This document shows, piece by piece, positions 62,200 to 64,000 of a DNA stretch of 64,000 nt. How positions within the stretch are numbered: the first letter of the stretch is position 1; each line of letters starts with the position of its first letter. The notes below the pieces were generated by a model that saw nothing but the letters and a program-made list of their open reading frames with translations, searched no databases and was not told where the DNA came from. Origin of the DNA: Trichomonas vaginalis G3 (Eukaryota > Parabasalia > Trichomonadida > Trichomonadidae); contig NC_067205.1 of assembly GCF_026262505.1 (NCBI RefSeq), positions 14,942,001 through 15,006,000 on the forward strand, read 5' to 3'. A program made the translations under genes and the position numbers.

Positions 62200-62424
62200 T
62201 TACACCATATTAAAATCATCTCTCTTCAATATTATCTCATAAAAGTTCTCGTTACTGGAGAAAGTCAATGAAACATAAACGTTCTCACGGGCTTCGCCCT
62301 CACCGCTTTGCGGTCTATCTAACTTATTTCTTATATCATCTATACGCTTCAAAATGTCTGAACAATTGCTAACATCTTCTACAACAGTTATTTCATCATG
62401 AATGACCTTCAAGAACAAACTCAT
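62200..62424 (-). CDS. Small hypothetical protein, 74 aa (B')
   Basis: Carries the double stem-loop (62289-62314), as in A. Confidence 0.6.
   Translation of the reverse strand: MSLFLKVIHDEITVVEDVSNCSDILKRIDDIRNKLDRPQSGEGEARENVYVSLTFSSNENFYEIILKRDDFNMV
62289..62314. repeat. GC-rich double stem-loop inside a coding region (B')
   Basis: GGGCTTCGCCC, TC, ACCGCTTTGCGGT. Confidence 0.85.
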
Positions 62425-63306
62425 TTAATATGCTATTAAAATCATCTCAATAGTGAGTCCATCCTTTCCATCTTTAGGTAGCACAACATCTTTCATTGAA
62501 GAAGGTTCGACAAGTCTTATATTAAACTTACTGACAAAGTTTGTTATACTATAATGCTTCGGCGGCGAATACATGTAGTTTGAAAGACATAATATAGATT
62601 CTTCAGCAAATTCACTTATACTGGATTTTATAACAATGTTCTCACGAGACCAAATGCCACCAATTGACAATCTTGTAAGCAATCCTGCTGAACCTTCTAC
62701 TGTAAACGTCGATGGTAACATTCCACGAAGGTCATCTATTGACATCGTTGAGTCACTGTATTTAAATATTTTCTTAAAGCAATCGTCATTATCTAACCAT
62801 GCAATAGCTTTGAAGTTTTCATTCGAATATACATCTGCTTCATTAAATGTAAAACCTGACTTCTTTGCAGAGACGACTTTAAAATCTATTGAGTTTGTTT
62901 CAAAATTATATGCTATGGTAACTTCTGAAGGTAATGGATGTCCTTCCGCAGTAAGTTGTTCTCTCACTACCGTTTGAAGCTTTGTGTTAAAAACTTTCAT
63001 GTCATCACCTGTGTCTAGGTTCACATACACAGCAACAGGAAAACTATCTTGCTTCTTTGTTTCATCATTATACCTCAAAACATTAAAGTTCTTCAATAAT
63101 ATTGTTCTTCCTGCTGGAATACTTCTAACTTGTCTTATTTCAATAGCTTTCTCACCTCCTACATACTCTACCCAGTGTCTTGGATATTCATAAGTATACT
63201 GACTTTCTTGAATTTTGGTTGGTTTCATCATAACATGTTCATAGTATATCTTTATACTCTTGTCAGTTAGACTCGGTGCTATGTTCTGAATATTTCTGAC
63301 TTGCAT
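62425..63306 (-). CDS. Jelly-roll virion protein, 293 aa (B', intact)
   Basis: Start ATG at 63306. Nearly identical to 58016-58897. Shows the uninterrupted mariner target (TATAATGC at 62552-62559). Confidence 0.7.
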   Translation of the reverse strand: MQVRNIQNIAPSLTDKSIKIYYEHVMMKPTKIQESQYTYEYPRHWVEYVGGEKAIEIRQVRSIPAGRTILLKNFNVLRYNDETKKQDSFPVAVYVNLDTGDDMKVFNTKLQTVVREQLTAEGHPLPSEVTIAYNFETNSIDFKVVSAKKSGFTFNEADVYSNENFKAIAWLDNDDCFKKIFKYSDSTMSIDDLRGMLPSTFTVEGSAGLLTRLSIGGIWSRENIVIKSSISEFAEESILCLSNYMYSPPKHYSITNFVSKFNIRLVEPSSMKDVVLPKDGKDGLTIEMILIAY

Positions 63307-63322
63307 TTTTAATGGAGATAAA
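63307..63322. promoter_or_regulatory. 16-bp bidirectional promoter (B')
   Basis: TTTTAATGGAGATAAA as in B. Confidence 0.65.
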
Positions 63323-64000
63323 ATGAAGCATTTAATACATGACGTAGATGAAGACATGAATGAAACCACAGATAAACTTAACTCTTCTCTCATTCTTCCT
63401 TTCAGTAAGGACTATGAGTTCTGTTCAAATGGTGTTTATTTCTATTGTGGAAAGATGGGTTCAGGTAAGACATTTAACCTCATTCGTCATATACTCATAA
63501 CAGAGCGTTTAGGTCAAGATTCATATTATGACCAAATCATTATATCAGCAACTTCAGACTCTATGGATTCAACAGCGAAAACATTTATGTCAAAAGTTCA
63601 AGCCTCTGTCGTTAAAGTTCCAGACAGTGAACTCATTGAATTTCTTCAACGTTACATTCGACGTAAGAGGAAATATTATGCTATCGTAGAGTTCATACAG
63701 TCAGGAATGCAAAAGACTTCTGAGGATATGGAAAGAATTATTGACAAACACCAATTACGTCAGTACTCAGGAGTTTACGATATGAAACGACTTACAAACT
63801 ACATTTTATCAAAACTTTCAAAATACCCCTTCAAAAAAATATCCTTCAAACACTCTGCTCGTTTGCGACGACTTCGCCGGAAAAGGTTTAGTGTCAAAAC
63901 CAGACTCACCATTAGCTAACATCATTACTAAAGTCAGACATTACCACTTAACTGTAGCAATACTTATGCAAACATGGAGGTTTTTAGCTTTAAACATAAA
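63323..64000 (+). pseudogene. Packaging ATPase (B'), frameshifted, 3' end off window
   Basis: Walker A intact. One extra A in the run at about 63834 shifts the frame just before Walker B, and the long ORF stops at 63919. It is a homopolymer event, so sequence error cannot be excluded. Confidence 0.7.

Larger units (their letters stand above)
60831..64000. mobile_element. Maverick element B' (second copy of B, runs off window)
   Basis: Same host junction and terminus as 13365 (AGTTAGTATG). The TIR gene matches B, but from about 61560 inward the sequence follows A (hairpin insert, jelly-roll changes). No mariner here. Confidence 0.8.

Overview
The window is AT-rich, intron-poor protist DNA that fits Trichomonas vaginalis. 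The reasons are a 1304-bp mariner of the Tvmar1 type, several Maverick/Polinton giant elements with virus-like gene sets, and short host genes for a START-domain protein and a ubiquitin-specific protease (USP). Nearly all of it (about 57 of 64 kb) is Maverick DNA. Host DNA survives in one locus that occurs twice.

Layout: 1-1943, tail of a degraded element rich in short repeats. 1944-10295, element C1 (HNH endonuclease, integrase, phage-like fibre, jelly-roll vertex protein, Dam-type methyltransferase). 10296-13364, host locus copy 1 (START gene, 3' part of the USP gene). 13365-20645, element B, from a TIR (terminal inverted repeat) inward to a truncated fibre gene; a mariner sits in it. 20646-25600, element D, a decayed relative with a primase/SF3-helicase. 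25600-29744, repeat-rich accessory DNA. 29745-37311, element C2, second copy of C1. 37312-39605 plus 60326-60830, host locus copy 2, split by element A at 39606-60325. 60831-64000, element B', second copy of B, running off the window.

Element A is the key unit: 20,720 bp, about 700-bp TIRs each holding a gene, and a 5-bp target duplication (ttgat) whose empty site is present in host copy 1. It encodes a double-jelly-roll major capsid candidate, a single-jelly-roll candidate, an A32/FtsK-type packaging ATPase, a family B DNA polymerase (one frameshift), an RVE integrase (third catalytic residue N instead of E), a fibre with a phage tail-collar domain, two KilA-N proteins and several unknowns. 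I could not recognise the adenovirus-type protease usual in Polintons. The set describes a transposon that can probably form virions: integrase inserts, polymerase copies, ATPase packages, capsid and fibre build the particle.

The most interesting signals are non-coding. (1) About 22 cassettes are centred on AGATCT; their arms change together (GGTAGA, GGTTAGA, GTTAGA or GGTGA flavours), the flavour differs between the two TIRs of one element, and one cassette is half one flavour and half another. (2) Small GC-rich double stem-loops occur between genes and in frame inside genes, with one presence/absence pair. (3) A subterminal hairpin in the TIRs shows compensatory changes. (4) The centre-specific sequence exchange in the fibre and neighbouring jelly-roll genes of C1 and C2 looks like cassette swapping of particle-surface proteins. 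Because the C elements encode a Dam-like methyltransferase and every cassette core holds one GATC, a methylation link is a testable idea.

Many genes differ between copies by single-base indels. Some are likely real decay, but a cluster near 29790-30110 looks like sequence error.
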